Positions 11,644 to 20,776 of a stretch of DNA of 64,000 nucleotides are shown here, one piece after another. The DNA is from Pseudomonadota bacterium (GTDB taxonomy: Bacteria; Pseudomonadota; Gammaproteobacteria; Xanthomonadales; Xanthomonadaceae), in assembly GCA_018242365.1 (NCBI GenBank), contig JAFECB010000021.1, positions 62,001-126,000 on the forward strand, in the 5' to 3' direction. The notes beneath the pieces were generated by a model. That model was not told where the DNA came from, ran no database searches, and was given only the letters and a program-made list of their open reading frames with translations. The translations under genes and the position numbers were made by a program. How positions within the stretch are numbered: the stretch's first letter is position 1; the number at the start of each line of letters is the position of its first letter.

Positions 11644-13101
11644 TCAGGGCGAGAAATGCGGATCGGACAGGCGCATCTCCGTCACCGGCCCGTAGGTCTT
11701 GAGCAGGTCGCGGATCTTCGCTGCATCGCCGATCACCACCATCACCAGATCCTTGCTGTCCGGAAACACCGCGCGGGCGGCAGCGACCTGCTCGGGCGTG
11801 GCCGCGGTCACCTCATCGAGGTAGCCGTCGATATAGCTGCGTGGCTCGCCATACAACGTCAGCCAGGCCAGCGAGGTGCCGACCTGCGCTGCGGTTTCCA
11901 GGCGCGGCGCGAACTGGCCGGCGATGTAGTTCTTTGCCGACTGCTGGGTGGCTGCATCGAGCCCGTCGTGGTGCAGGCGGTCGAGGGTGGCGATGGCCAT
12001 GTCGATCGCGGCGCGGGTGGAATCGGTCTTGGTGTACGTGCTGATGTCGACGCTGCCGGGCTGGACCTGGCGATCGATGCCGGCGCGGGCGCCATAGGTC
12101 AGGCCGGACTTCACCCGCAGTTCGGTATTGAGCATCGAAGTGAAGCGGCCACCGAAGGCGGTGGCGACGATGTCCTGCGCGGCGCGCGCGGGATCGTTGC
12201 GGGTGGTGCCGATATTGGCGAAGGTGAAATAGGTCTGGGTCGCACCCGGCTTGTCGACCAGCAAGATGCGACGACCCTGCTGCCGGGTTTCCGCGCTGAT
12301 CGTCGGCAAACTGCCGCTGGCGCGGGCCCAACTGCCGAACGCACTGCGCACCTGGGCGGTGATGGCGGCCGGATCGAAGTCGCCGGCGATGACCAGGATC
12401 AGTCGGTCACCGCCCATCTGCGCCTGCCGAAAGGCTTGCAGATCGGCGAGGCCGATGCGGGCGAGGCTGGTTTCGTCGCCACCGGTCGGGCGGCCGTAGG
12501 GATGGCCTCGGAACAACCACGCATCCACATAACTGCCGATCAGCCGACGCGGATCGGAATCCTTGGCGGTGGCAATGCCGGCGATCGCGCGCTGCTTGAG
12601 CTTGGCGAATTCGGTCGGATCCATGCGTGGGCGCAACAGCGCATCAGCCAGTAGCGAAAGCATCAGGCCGCTGTCCTTGGACAGGAATTGGGCTTCGGCG
12701 ACGATGGCGTCCTGGCTGCTCTCAATCGACAGGCTGCCACCGGCGCCGTCCACGGCCTGCGCGAATGTCAGTGCGTCGCGCGTGCCGGCACCTTGCGAGA
12801 GCAGCGAGGCGAGCAGGTCGGCGCTGCCTTCCTTGCCGGCCGGATCGGCCAGCGAGCCGCCGCGCACCAGTGCGGTGGCGGCCACCATCGGCACGTCCTT
12901 GCGCTGCACCAGGATGAGGGTTGCGCCATTGTCGAGGGTGATGGTTTGCGCCTCGGGCAGGCGAATGCCCGCCGCGTTGGCGTTGCCGAAACTCACCACG
13001 AGCAGGCCGCATGCAACGACAAGCGTGGCGACAAATGCGCGCAGGTGGTGCATGGTTGATCCAGTGATGCGTCGGGTGGCGGTGCGCTGTGCGGTATTCA
13101 T
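11644..13101 (-). CDS. M16 family peptidase-like subunit, catalytically inactive
   Basis: A 485-residue exported pitrilysin-family protein. The place where the zinc motif HxxEH should stand reads SADLLASLLSQGAG, so the zinc site is absent. It keeps the M16 fold hallmarks (LDNGATLILVQRKDVPMVA; RPTGGDETSLARI). Such subunits partner an active M16 subunit as in PqqF/YmxG-type pairs or mitochondrial processing peptidase. The start overlaps the stop of the active subunit gene (ATGA at 13098-13101), so the two are translationally coupled. An internal Met at residue 17 would give a shorter signal peptide. Confidence 0.92.
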   Translation of the reverse strand: MNTAQRTATRRITGSTMHHLRAFVATLVVACGLLVVSFGNANAAGIRLPEAQTITLDNGATLILVQRKDVPMVAATALVRGGSLADPAGKEGSADLLASLLSQGAGTRDALTFAQAVDGAGGSLSIESSQDAIVAEAQFLSKDSGLMLSLLADALLRPRMDPTEFAKLKQRAIAGIATAKDSDPRRLIGSYVDAWLFRGHPYGRPTGGDETSLARIGLADLQAFRQAQMGGDRLILVIAGDFDPAAITAQVRSAFGSWARASGSLPTISAETRQQGRRILLVDKPGATQTYFTFANIGTTRNDPARAAQDIVATAFGGRFTSMLNTELRVKSGLTYGARAGIDRQVQPGSVDISTYTKTDSTRAAIDMAIATLDRLHHDGLDAATQQSAKNYIAGQFAPRLETAAQVGTSLAWLTLYGEPRSYIDGYLDEVTAATPEQVAAARAVFPDSKDLVMVVIGDAAKIRDLLKTYGPVTEMRLSDPHFSP

Positions 13102-14471
13102 CGGGCGGCCTCCGCGTGCTCTGTGGTCGGCAGCAGGATGCCGGTAGTGCGGTTGCGCTGGCGCAGCAGTTTCGCTGCCAGCGCCTGGATATCGGCAGCG
13201 CTGACCGCCGCATAGCGAGCCGGGGCATCGAACGCCAGGCGGTAATCGCCATTGAAGACTTCGTGGTCACCCAGCGCCCGCGCCTTGCCGTTGATGGTGG
13301 CCATCTGCCGCCAGAACGCCGACAGCTGCAGGTTGCGCGCCTTGTCCAGTTCGGCCGCGGTCACGCCATCACGGACGACGCGCGCCAGTTCGTCATCCAG
13401 CAAACCCTGCGCCTTGGCCACGTCGGCACCGGGCGGCAGGTTGGCATAGATCCACAGCAGGCCGGGATCGAAGCCGAGGTCGGCAAACGCACCCACGTCC
13501 ACCGCCACCTGTTCGCGTTCGACCAGGCGTTGGTGCAGGCGCGAGGAATCACCATCGGAAAGAATCGTGGTCAACAGTTCCAGTGCCGGTGCGTCCTTGC
13601 CGGCAGCGCCGAAACCGGTGTGGAAGGCATAGGCGAGGATCGGTGCACGCACGTCGGCGCGCTCGACCACGATGCGGCGTTCGCCGAGTTGCTCGGGCTC
13701 GACCGTGGTGACCGCGGGTGGTGTCGGCTGGCGCGGGATCGCGGCGAGGTAGCGGTCGGCCAGCGCGAACACCTGCTGCGGGTCGACATCGCCGGTGATC
13801 ACCAGCACCGCATTGTTCGGCGCGTAATAGGTCTTGAAGAAGGCCTTGAGGTCGTCGATGGTCCAGTGCTCGATGTCGCTGGGCCAGCCGATGGTGGGGA
13901 TGTGGTACGGATGGGCAATGAAGGCGGTGGCCTGCATCTGTTCCATCAGGGTGCCGAAGCCGTCGTTGTCGACGCTGGAGCGGCGTTCGCTGTAGACCAC
14001 GCCACGCTCGCTTTCGATCACCGATGGCACGAAGGCCAGATGCGCCATGCGGTCGCCTTCGAGATCGAAGATTGTCTCCAGCGCCGAGGACGGGAACCAG
14101 TCGGTGTAGACGGTCAGGTCGTTGCTGGTGCTGGCGTTGTTGCTGCCGCCGGCGGCCTCCATGGTGCGATCGAACTCGCCCTGCGCACGCCGGCTGGTGC
14201 CGTTGAACATCATGTGTTCGAAGAAATGCGCCAGCCCGGTGATGCCGACGTGCTCGTTGCGGCTGCCGACCCGGTAGAAGGTGTAGTAATTGGCGCTGGG
14301 GATGTCGTGGTCGGGCCAGACGATGATCTTCAGCCCGTTGGCCAGGGTCTTGCTGACGATCTGCTCGCTGCCGGGGACAGCGGTGGCGGCAGGCGTGGCC
14401 GGTTGCGCGGCCAGTGCCGGCAGGCCGGCGCAGCCCAGCAGCAGGGCGAAAGAAAGGGAAAGCAGGCGCAT
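13098..14471 (-). CDS. M16 family zinc metallopeptidase, active subunit
   Basis: 457 residues with a Sec signal peptide (MRLLSLSFALLLGCAGLPALA). The zinc motif HFFEH is at residues 82-86 inside GLAHFFEHMMFNGT, with the distal Glu in the following helix (NDLTVYTDWFPSSALETIFDLEGDR). The second, inactive M16-like domain makes up the C-terminal half. It probably forms a heterodimer with the inactive subunit encoded next to it and acts in the periplasm. Start chosen at the signal peptide Met; upstream codons run into the repeat at 14567-14597. Confidence 0.94.
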   Translation of the reverse strand: MRLLSLSFALLLGCAGLPALAAQPATPAATAVPGSEQIVSKTLANGLKIIVWPDHDIPSANYYTFYRVGSRNEHVGITGLAHFFEHMMFNGTSRRAQGEFDRTMEAAGGSNNASTSNDLTVYTDWFPSSALETIFDLEGDRMAHLAFVPSVIESERGVVYSERRSSVDNDGFGTLMEQMQATAFIAHPYHIPTIGWPSDIEHWTIDDLKAFFKTYYAPNNAVLVITGDVDPQQVFALADRYLAAIPRQPTPPAVTTVEPEQLGERRIVVERADVRAPILAYAFHTGFGAAGKDAPALELLTTILSDGDSSRLHQRLVEREQVAVDVGAFADLGFDPGLLWIYANLPPGADVAKAQGLLDDELARVVRDGVTAAELDKARNLQLSAFWRQMATINGKARALGDHEVFNGDYRLAFDAPARYAAVSAADIQALAAKLLRQRNRTTGILLPTTEHAEAAR

Positions 14472-14566
14472 GGCGTTTTCCGGAGGGGAATCGGGGAAGC
14501 ATGACCGATCAACGCGCCTGAGCCAATCTGCCGGAAGTCGTGTTGGGTGGGCAGTCGCTGCTTGAG

Positions 14567-14597
14567 CCCCTCTCCCTCCGGGAGAGGGGTTGGGGTG
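14567..14597. repeat. Hairpin repeat, family 2 (CCCCTCTCC / GGGGTTGGGGTG type)
   Basis: Inverted repeat CCCCTCTCC (14567-14575), loop CTCCG, GGAGAGGGG (14581-14589), then TTGGGGTGAGGG. The GGGGTTGGGGTG tail occurs in inverse orientation at 44477-44488 in the pst locus, so this is a dispersed element distinct from the GTAG family. Confidence 0.7.
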
Positions 14598-14773
14598 AGG
14601 GTCGGCGTGCATGTGATTTGAGCCCATCTCGCCTCGGGGCTGGCTGGCGCACTCAAGGTTCCAGCGGCTTCACTGGTGGCAAGCACCGAGAAAGCATTGG
14701 GCGCATAGGCGCGCAAATCCAGCGAATCGAGTCTGTTCCAAGGCCATTGCACGGCTCGACATCCGAATTCAGG

Positions 14774-14779
14774 TACAAT
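14774..14779 (+). promoter_or_regulatory. Possible -10 element for rhlE
   Basis: TACAAT in an otherwise GC-rich region 200 bp upstream of the rhlE start. No properly spaced -35 is visible, so this is a weak call. Confidence 0.3.
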
Positions 14780-14980
14780 GACGGGGTTCTGCGCACGGCT
14801 GATCGTTTTTCCCGGTCATGCCCGCCGCCTTCGCGGCCAGCTTCCCCATACGCCTTTCGTCGCGCAGACACGGCCCGGAGTCCCGGCGTCGTGCCATCTG
14901 TCGATCTCGTGCGCGGTTGCAGGGAAACGCTCGGGTTCGCCCACGCTTTGCGCGTGGTTCGTTGCCATGGAGTTTCCAAC

Positions 14981-16318
14981 GTGAATTTCGAAGAACTGGG
15001 CCTTGCGCCCACGCTGTTGCGTGCGCTTGCCGATTACGGCTATGCCACCCCCACGCCGATCCAGGCGCAGGCGATCCCGCACATCCTCGCCGGCCATGAC
15101 GTGCTGGGCGGCGCCCAGACCGGCACCGGCAAGACCGCAGCGTTCGGCCTGCCGCTGCTGCAAAAGCTGGCCGCCATGCCCAAGCCAGAGGGTCTGCATC
15201 GCCCGCGCGTGCTGGTGCTGACCCCGACCCGCGAGCTGGCGGTGCAGATCACCGACAACCTGCGTGCCTATGCCAAGTACCTGCGCCTGAACGTGACGCC
15301 GCTGTTCGGTGGCGTCGGCATGCAGCCGCAGCTCGATGCCTTCCGCCGCGGCGTCGACGTGCTGGTGGCCTGCCCGGGTCGTCTGATTGATCACCTTGAT
15401 CGCGGTAGCTGCAAGCTCGGCGACGTGCAGATGCTGGTGCTGGACGAAGCCGACCGCATGCTCGACATGGGCTTCCTGCCGTCGATCAAGCGGATCATGA
15501 AGCACGTCCCGCAGCAGCGGCAGACGCTGTTGTTCTCGGCCACCTTCGAGCCGCGGATCAAGGCGTTGGCGCTGGAATTCATGCGCGAGCCGAAGCAGGT
15601 GCAGGTGGCGGCGCAGAACACCGTGATCGAGACCATCCGCCACCACGCCCACCCGGTGGATGGCGCGAAGAAGCGCGACTTGTTGATCGAGATCCTTGCC
15701 CGTCGCCACACCGAGCAGGTGTTGGTGTTCGGCAAGACCAAGCACGGCTGCAACCGGCTCGCCGAGCAGTTGGAGACGGCCGGCCTGCCGGCACTGGCGA
15801 TCCACGGCAACAAGAGCCAGGCCGCACGCCAGAAGGCGCTGAACGAATTCAAGAGCGGCAAGACCCGGATCCTGGTCGCCACCGACGTGGCTGCGCGTGG
15901 CCTCGACATTCCCGACCTGCCGCTGGTGATCAACCACGACTTGCCGATGGTGGCCGAGGACTACGTCCATCGCATCGGCCGCACCGGCCGTAACGGCGCG
16001 ACCGGCGAGGCCATCTCGCTGGTGTCGCCGGACGAGGCGGGCCTGTTGCGCCAGATCCAGAAATTGCTCGGTCGTGAGATCGCGATGGAAACCGTGCCGG
16101 GCTTCGAGCCCTCGCGTGCGATCCGCAGCGATGCCAAGCCGTTCGACAATGCCCCGCGTGGGCCGCGTCCGGCGGCGCGCAATCGTCGTCCGCATGGCAA
16201 GCCGCGCAGTGCCGAAGCCCATGCGCATGCCCATACCGGCCCGAAACCGGCGCGCGAAGGGCAACGGGATGGCCAACGTGGCAAGCAGCGGCAGGGCGAG
16301 CGTCGCAGCGCGCGGTGA
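14981..16318 (+). CDS. rhlE: DEAD-box ATP-dependent RNA helicase RhlE
   Basis: A 445-residue RNA helicase with all core motifs: Q motif (NFEELGLAP...PTPIQAQAIP), motif I GGAQTGTGKT, PTRELA, DEAD (LDEADRMLDMGF), SAT (LLFSATFEP), and HRIGRTGR. The C-terminus (~380-445) is basic and Arg/Gly/Pro/His-rich, as in RhlE proteins that act in ribosome assembly and RNA decay. I chose GTG 14981 because GGAG lies 8 bp upstream and the protein then begins at the usual family position (xNFEELGL). A long upstream leader may regulate it. Confidence 0.94.
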   Translation: MNFEELGLAPTLLRALADYGYATPTPIQAQAIPHILAGHDVLGGAQTGTGKTAAFGLPLLQKLAAMPKPEGLHRPRVLVLTPTRELAVQITDNLRAYAKYLRLNVTPLFGGVGMQPQLDAFRRGVDVLVACPGRLIDHLDRGSCKLGDVQMLVLDEADRMLDMGFLPSIKRIMKHVPQQRQTLLFSATFEPRIKALALEFMREPKQVQVAAQNTVIETIRHHAHPVDGAKKRDLLIEILARRHTEQVLVFGKTKHGCNRLAEQLETAGLPALAIHGNKSQAARQKALNEFKSGKTRILVATDVAARGLDIPDLPLVINHDLPMVAEDYVHRIGRTGRNGATGEAISLVSPDEAGLLRQIQKLLGREIAMETVPGFEPSRAIRSDAKPFDNAPRGPRPAARNRRPHGKPRSAEAHAHAHTGPKPAREGQRDGQRGKQRQGERRSAR

Positions 16319-16453
16319 CCACCACGGGCCAGCGTTGGCTTGGCCCTTACCCGACTCCGGGCACCCTTCCTCAGGGTGCATCCGGACAGGCCCGTGCGGC
16401 CTGCTGCAATTGCTGCTAGCCTGCGCCACCTGCAGCTGCATTCCCCCTGATCC

Positions 16454-18127
16454 ATGGCAGTGATGAGTCCTCTTCCCGGCAAGCGCTTGCCCCCCGTGTG
16501 GCGTCCGTTCGTGTCGGCGGAAGCGCTGATCGCCTTGGTCAGCCTGTATTGCCTGGTGGCGCTCAACGGCCCGTTCTGGGGCGGGGTGCGCGCCGCCACC
16601 GATTCGCTGCGAGTGATGCTGTCGCTGGGGGTGGCGGTGTTCGCGCTCAATGCCTTCCTGCTCGGCCTGCTGTGCTGGGGCCGGGTGGCGCGCTATGTGC
16701 TGGCCGTGCTGTTGGTAGTGTCGGCGCTGGCGAACTGGTACATGAGCCGCTACGCGGTGGTGTTCGATGCCAGCATGATCCGCAACGTGCTGCAGACCGA
16801 TGTGGCCGAAAGCCGCGAGCTGATCACCATCGGAATGCTGCTGCACGCCTTGCTCTGGGGTATCGTGCCGGCCGCGCTGGTCATGGTGGCGCGCATCCAG
16901 CCACGGCCATGGAAGCGCGGCCTGCTGATTCATTCCGGGTTCCTGGTCGGGATGCTGCTGCTCACCTTCATCGCGATCCTGCTCTCTTCACAGGGCGTGT
17001 TCGCGCTGATGCGCACCCAAAAATCATTGCGTTACCAGATCACCCCCGGCAACTACCTGGTCGGTCTGGTCAACGTGGCCAAGCCCTCGAAGCAGGAGTT
17101 CAGCGGCCCGCCTGCGGTCATCGGCGCGGATGCCAAGCGTCCGCCCACGGCACTGCAACGCCGGCCGCGCCTGTTCGTGCTGGTGGTGGGCGAAACCGTG
17201 CGTGCCGACCATTGGGGCTTGAATGGATACCAGCGCCAGACCACGCCGGAACTGGCTGCGCGCCATGTGGTGAATTTTCCTGACGTGCGCGCCTGCGGCA
17301 CCAGTACCGAAGTGTCGGTGCCGTGCATGTTCTCGATGCAGGGACGCGAGCATTACGATCGTGATGCCATCCAGGGCCATCAGACCCTGCTCGATGTCGT
17401 GGCCCGCGCAGGCGTGGACGTGCTGTGGCGCGACAACCAGTCCGGCTGCAAGGGCGTGTGCGCGCGGGTGCCGACGCATGTGATGGACTCGCAGGATGCC
17501 CCGGACCTGTGCGCCGGCGGACGCTGCTTCGACCAGATCCTGCTGGCCGGACTTGCGGACAAGATCAAGGCGATGCCCGGCGATGGCTTGATCGTCCTGC
17601 ACATGCTCGGCAACCACGGGCCGAATTATTTCGAGCGCTACCCGTCGGCATTCGAGCGCTGGACGCCCGTCTGCAAGACCGTCGAGCTGAGCCGGTGCAA
17701 GCAACCGGAGCTGGTCAATGCCTACGACAACGCGATCCTGTATTCGGACTCGGTCCTCGGCAGCCTGATCGACCTGCTGAAGGCGCAGACCTCGCACGAT
17801 ACCGCGATGCTGTATGTCTCCGACCATGGCGAATCGCTGGGCGAGTACGGCCTGTACCTGCACGGCGCGCCGTTCTCGATCGCGCCCGAGCAGCAACTCG
17901 CGGTGCCGATGGTGATGTGGCTGTCGCCAGGCTTCGAGGCCGATGCCGGCATCAATGACGCTTGCTTGCGGGAGTTCGCGCGTCGTCGCGCCAGCCACGA
18001 CAACCTGTTCTCAACCGTGCTCGGGGTGTTCGACGTGCAGACCTCGGTCTATCGCCAGGAGCGCGACCTGCTGGCCAGCTGCCGCGTGCAGCCGGGTGCT
18101 GCTGCAAATCCACCCCGTACCCCGTAG
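16454..18127 (+). CDS. eptA: Phosphoethanolamine--lipid A transferase, EptA type
   Basis: 557 residues: five N-terminal membrane helices (~20-210), then a periplasmic sulfatase-fold domain. The catalytic Thr is T285 in CGTSTEVSVPCMFS; metal-site motifs GETVRADHWGLNGYQR, LHMLGNHGP and YVSDHGESLGEYG are intact, and the paired Cys residues of this family are present (NQSGCKGVC, DLCAGGRCF, PVCKTVELSRCK). It transfers phosphoethanolamine to lipid A, lowering negative charge and polymyxin binding. No adjacent two-component system is present. The TAG stop lies inside the GTAG end of a REP element, so the last residues (PPRTP) abut the repeat. Confidence 0.94.
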   Translation: MAVMSPLPGKRLPPVWRPFVSAEALIALVSLYCLVALNGPFWGGVRAATDSLRVMLSLGVAVFALNAFLLGLLCWGRVARYVLAVLLVVSALANWYMSRYAVVFDASMIRNVLQTDVAESRELITIGMLLHALLWGIVPAALVMVARIQPRPWKRGLLIHSGFLVGMLLLTFIAILLSSQGVFALMRTQKSLRYQITPGNYLVGLVNVAKPSKQEFSGPPAVIGADAKRPPTALQRRPRLFVLVVGETVRADHWGLNGYQRQTTPELAARHVVNFPDVRACGTSTEVSVPCMFSMQGREHYDRDAIQGHQTLLDVVARAGVDVLWRDNQSGCKGVCARVPTHVMDSQDAPDLCAGGRCFDQILLAGLADKIKAMPGDGLIVLHMLGNHGPNYFERYPSAFERWTPVCKTVELSRCKQPELVNAYDNAILYSDSVLGSLIDLLKAQTSHDTAMLYVSDHGESLGEYGLYLHGAPFSIAPEQQLAVPMVMWLSPGFEADAGINDACLREFARRRASHDNLFSTVLGVFDVQTSVYRQERDLLASCRVQPGAAANPPRTP

Positions 18128-18260
18128 GAGTGCACCGAGGCCGCAGGCCGAGGGGCGCGAAGCGATCCAGCGTCAGGAATATCAGTCGCGCCCCTGCGGT
18201 GCGCTCCCACAACATTACGCACGTAGGAGTGCACCGAGGCCGCAGGCCGAGGGGCGCGAT
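18124..18260. repeat. GTAG-ended REP cluster 1
   Basis: An imperfect inverted pair (18124-18210: GTAGGAGTGCACCGAGG ... GTGCGCTCCCAC) plus a single copy in direct orientation (18223-18260, GTAGGAGTGCACCGAGGCCG). The units carry the GTAG tetranucleotide plus internal palindrome typical of SMAG/REP elements of Stenotrophomonas and relatives. The first GTAG contains the stop codon of eptA (TAG 18125-18127). Confidence 0.88.
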
Positions 18261-18275
18261 TGCGTTTATCCAAAT

Positions 18276-19520
18276 TCAGCCAAGTAACCCGTGCACCTTG
18301 CGCAGCGCGACGATGAACGCCTCGATCTCGGCGTGGTTGTTGTAGAACGCGAGCGAGGCGCGGCAGGTCGTGCCCACGCCCAGCGATTGCAGCAACGGGT
18401 GCGCGCAGTGCTGGCCGGAACGCACTGCCACCCCTTCCAGGTCGAGCAGGGTGGCGAGGTCGTGCGAGTGGGTGCCGTCGATGGCGAAGCTGATCACAGC
18501 GGCCTTGTCCGGCGCGGTGCCGAAGACGCGCAGGCCGTCGATGTTGGAGAGCTCTTCGGTGGCGTGGGCCAACAAGTCCTGCTCACGCGCGGCAATATTG
18601 GCCATGCCGATGGCGGACAGGTAATCCACCGCGGCACCGAGGCCGACGAAGCCGGCGATGTTGGGCGTGCCGGCCTCGAACTTGTGCGGGGCGTCGTTGA
18701 ACACGGTGCCGTCGAAGCGCACTTCCTTGATCATCTCGCCGCCGCCGAGGAAGGGCGGCATTGCGGCGAGATGTTCCCGACGTGCCCACAGCACACCGGT
18801 GCCGGTCGGGCCGCTGATCTTGTGGCCGGTGGCCGCATAGAAATCGCAGCCCAGGGCGGCGATGTCCACCGGCATATGCGGCGCGGCTTGCGAGCCGTCG
18901 ATGACGGTGGTGATGCCACGTTTGGCGGCTTCCTTGCAGATCGCGGCCACCGGGTTGACCGTGCCCAGCACATTGCTGACGTGGGCGAGGCCGAGCAGGC
19001 GCACCTCGGGCGTCATCAGCGTGAACAGCGCATCGAGATCGAGCGATCCATCCGGGAGCAGCTCGACGACCCGGATCGTCGCGCCGGTGCGCTGGGCAAT
19101 CAGCTGCCACGGCACGATGTTGGCGTGGTGCTCCATCCGCGTCAGCAGGATGGTATCGCCCGGCTGCAGGCGCGGCAGTGCCCAGGAATAGGCGACCAGG
19201 TTGATGGCGAAGGTGGTGCCGCTGCACAGCACCAGCTCGTCGGCCGCGACGTTGAAGAAACGCGCCAGCTTGCCGCGCGCTCCCTCGTAGGCCGCGGTGG
19301 CCTCGCTGCCGAGCGCGTGCACCGCGCGGCTGACGTTGGCGTTGTGGCGGCGGTAGAAATCATCGACGGCGGCGATCACGCAGTCGGGCTTCTGCCCGGT
19401 ATTGGCGCTGTCGAGATACACCAGCGGCTTGCCGTGGACCTGGCGGTCGAGGATCGGGAAATCGGCGCGCACGCGTGCCCAGTCGATCGCGGTGTCGGAG
19501 CGGGTGCCATCCATCTTCAT
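18276..19520 (-). CDS. sufS: Cysteine desulfurase SufS
   Basis: A 414-residue PLP enzyme that takes sulfur from cysteine for Fe-S cluster assembly. The PLP lysine is in ATGHKISGPTG, the His stacking on PLP is in MEHHANIVPW, and the active Cys is in GTTCRAS, with SGQHCAHPLL before it, as in class II (SufS) enzymes. It is the last gene of the suf operon; its ATG overlaps the sufD stop (ATGA). A second in-frame ATG two codons downstream is possible. No SufE or SufU partner gene is found in the window. Confidence 0.96.
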   Translation of the reverse strand: MKMDGTRSDTAIDWARVRADFPILDRQVHGKPLVYLDSANTGQKPDCVIAAVDDFYRRHNANVSRAVHALGSEATAAYEGARGKLARFFNVAADELVLCSGTTFAINLVAYSWALPRLQPGDTILLTRMEHHANIVPWQLIAQRTGATIRVVELLPDGSLDLDALFTLMTPEVRLLGLAHVSNVLGTVNPVAAICKEAAKRGITTVIDGSQAAPHMPVDIAALGCDFYAATGHKISGPTGTGVLWARREHLAAMPPFLGGGEMIKEVRFDGTVFNDAPHKFEAGTPNIAGFVGLGAAVDYLSAIGMANIAAREQDLLAHATEELSNIDGLRVFGTAPDKAAVISFAIDGTHSHDLATLLDLEGVAVRSGQHCAHPLLQSLGVGTTCRASLAFYNNHAEIEAFIVALRKVHGLLG

Positions 19521-20776
19521 GCGTCCAGTTGGCCCAGCGCCGCGTCCAAGGCCGCTTCGCACGAGGCGCGCACCGCGGCATGCTCGATCCGGCCGGCGAC
19601 TTCGCGGCAGAACGCGGCGGTCAGCAAGGTGCGCGCCTGCGCCTCCGGCAGCCCGCGCGAGCGCAGGTAGAACAGCGCAGTCGGATCGAGCTGGCCGACC
19701 GCTGCGCCGTGCGCGGCCTTGACGTCATCCGCATGGATTTCCAGCGTCGGCTGGGTATCGATCTCGGCGTTGTCCGACAGCAGCAGGTTCTTGTTCGACA
19801 GATCGGCATCGGTGCCGTCGGCGCCTTCGCGGATCAGGATGCCGCCGTGGAACACCACCCGGCCGCGTTGCCCGGCGAGTCCACGCCACAGCAGTTCACA
19901 GCGGCTGTCGCGGGCGGCGTGGTCGATGCCGAGCCGGGTATCGACATGCCGGCGACCGTCAGCCAGCAGCACGCCATCGGCGCGCAGGGCGGCAGCGTCA
20001 CCGTCGAGGCGGACATTGAGTTCATGGCGCGACAGCTGCGCGCCAAGCTCGAAATCGGTGCGCTGGTAGCTTGCCCTCGTGGCCAGCACGGCCTCGGTGC
20101 GGGCAAACAGGGTGGCGCGTGGCGCTGCCGACTGGATACGGGCATGCGCCAGACTGGCGTCGTTGGCAACGTGAACATGCAGCAGGCTGTTGCCGAGGTG
20201 GGCGTGGTCGCCGTCGGCAAGCTCGTGTTCGACCAGCGTGAGCGAGGCACCTTCGCGCAGTTCGATGAAATGGCGCAGGTGCCAGGCCACGTCACCGGCA
20301 TCCGGCGTGCCGACGTGGACCAGGTGCAGAGGCTGTTCGATACTCGCGCCGGCGGCCACCCGCAGTACCGCGCCTTCACGCGCCAGCGCCGCGTTGAGCC
20401 GCGCGAAGGGTTCATCGACGCGCAGGTAGCGGCGTTCGAGGAAGTCCAGTGCGCGTGATTCGCCACCGTGCAACAAGGTCGACAATGGCTGGGCGTCAAG
20501 GCCGGTGGGCAGCGAGGAGAGCTCGCTCAGGCCGGCATCGAACAGGCCATTGACGAACACCATGCGTGGCGATGGGATCGCCGCCAGCAGCGCCGGATCG
20601 ACGGCCACGGCCTTCGGCAGGGCGAAACTGCGGCGTTCGAGCTGGCGCAGCGAGGTGTATTTCCACGCTTCTGCGCGCGCCGGCGGCAGGCCGTCCTGCA
20701 GCAGCGCATCCAGTTGCGCGCGGCGATTTGCGTCGCCCTCGAAGCCGGCCACAAGGGAGTCGAGCAGGGCGCTCAT
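19517..20776 (-). CDS. sufD: Fe-S cluster assembly protein SufD
   Basis: 419-residue beta-helix scaffold subunit of the SufBC2D complex. The N-terminus has the typical RAEAWKYTSLRQL motif, and the C-terminal SufBD core contains KAAHGAAVGQLDPTALFYLRSRG with the conserved His. SufD supports iron entry and cluster formation on SufB. Start chosen at ATG 20776, which shares one base with the sufC stop (TGATG); a GTG one codon upstream (20779) is the alternative. The protein diverges more than sufB does, as usual for the family. Confidence 0.95.
   Translation of the reverse strand: MSALLDSLVAGFEGDANRRAQLDALLQDGLPPARAEAWKYTSLRQLERRSFALPKAVAVDPALLAAIPSPRMVFVNGLFDAGLSELSSLPTGLDAQPLSTLLHGGESRALDFLERRYLRVDEPFARLNAALAREGAVLRVAAGASIEQPLHLVHVGTPDAGDVAWHLRHFIELREGASLTLVEHELADGDHAHLGNSLLHVHVANDASLAHARIQSAAPRATLFARTEAVLATRASYQRTDFELGAQLSRHELNVRLDGDAAALRADGVLLADGRRHVDTRLGIDHAARDSRCELLWRGLAGQRGRVVFHGGILIREGADGTDADLSNKNLLLSDNAEIDTQPTLEIHADDVKAAHGAAVGQLDPTALFYLRSRGLPEAQARTLLTAAFCREVAGRIEHAAVRASCEAALDAALGQLDA

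Larger units (their letters stand above)
14472..14980. other. 509-bp intergenic region between M16 operon and rhlE
   Basis: No convincing gene. It holds, in order: the start region of the leftward M16 operon, the G/C-rich hairpin repeat at 14567-14597, and a -10-like TACAAT (14774-14779) that would leave a leader of about 195 nt before rhlE. The best -35-like match (TTGCAC, 14747-14752) is 21 bp away, too far for a standard promoter. The leader is GC-rich and could fold, including CCGCCTTCGCGG (14824-14835). Confidence 0.5.

Noticed and set aside
8363..11695. 1110-residue open frame on the + strand
   Set aside because: It lies opposite the real lipoprotein, DUF1993 and M13 genes, has R/G/H-rich shadow composition and no domain. 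GC-rich antisense frames stay open by chance.
14816..16933. 705-residue − strand frame opposite rhlE
   Set aside because: His/Gln/Arg-rich shadow of rhlE and the eptA start.
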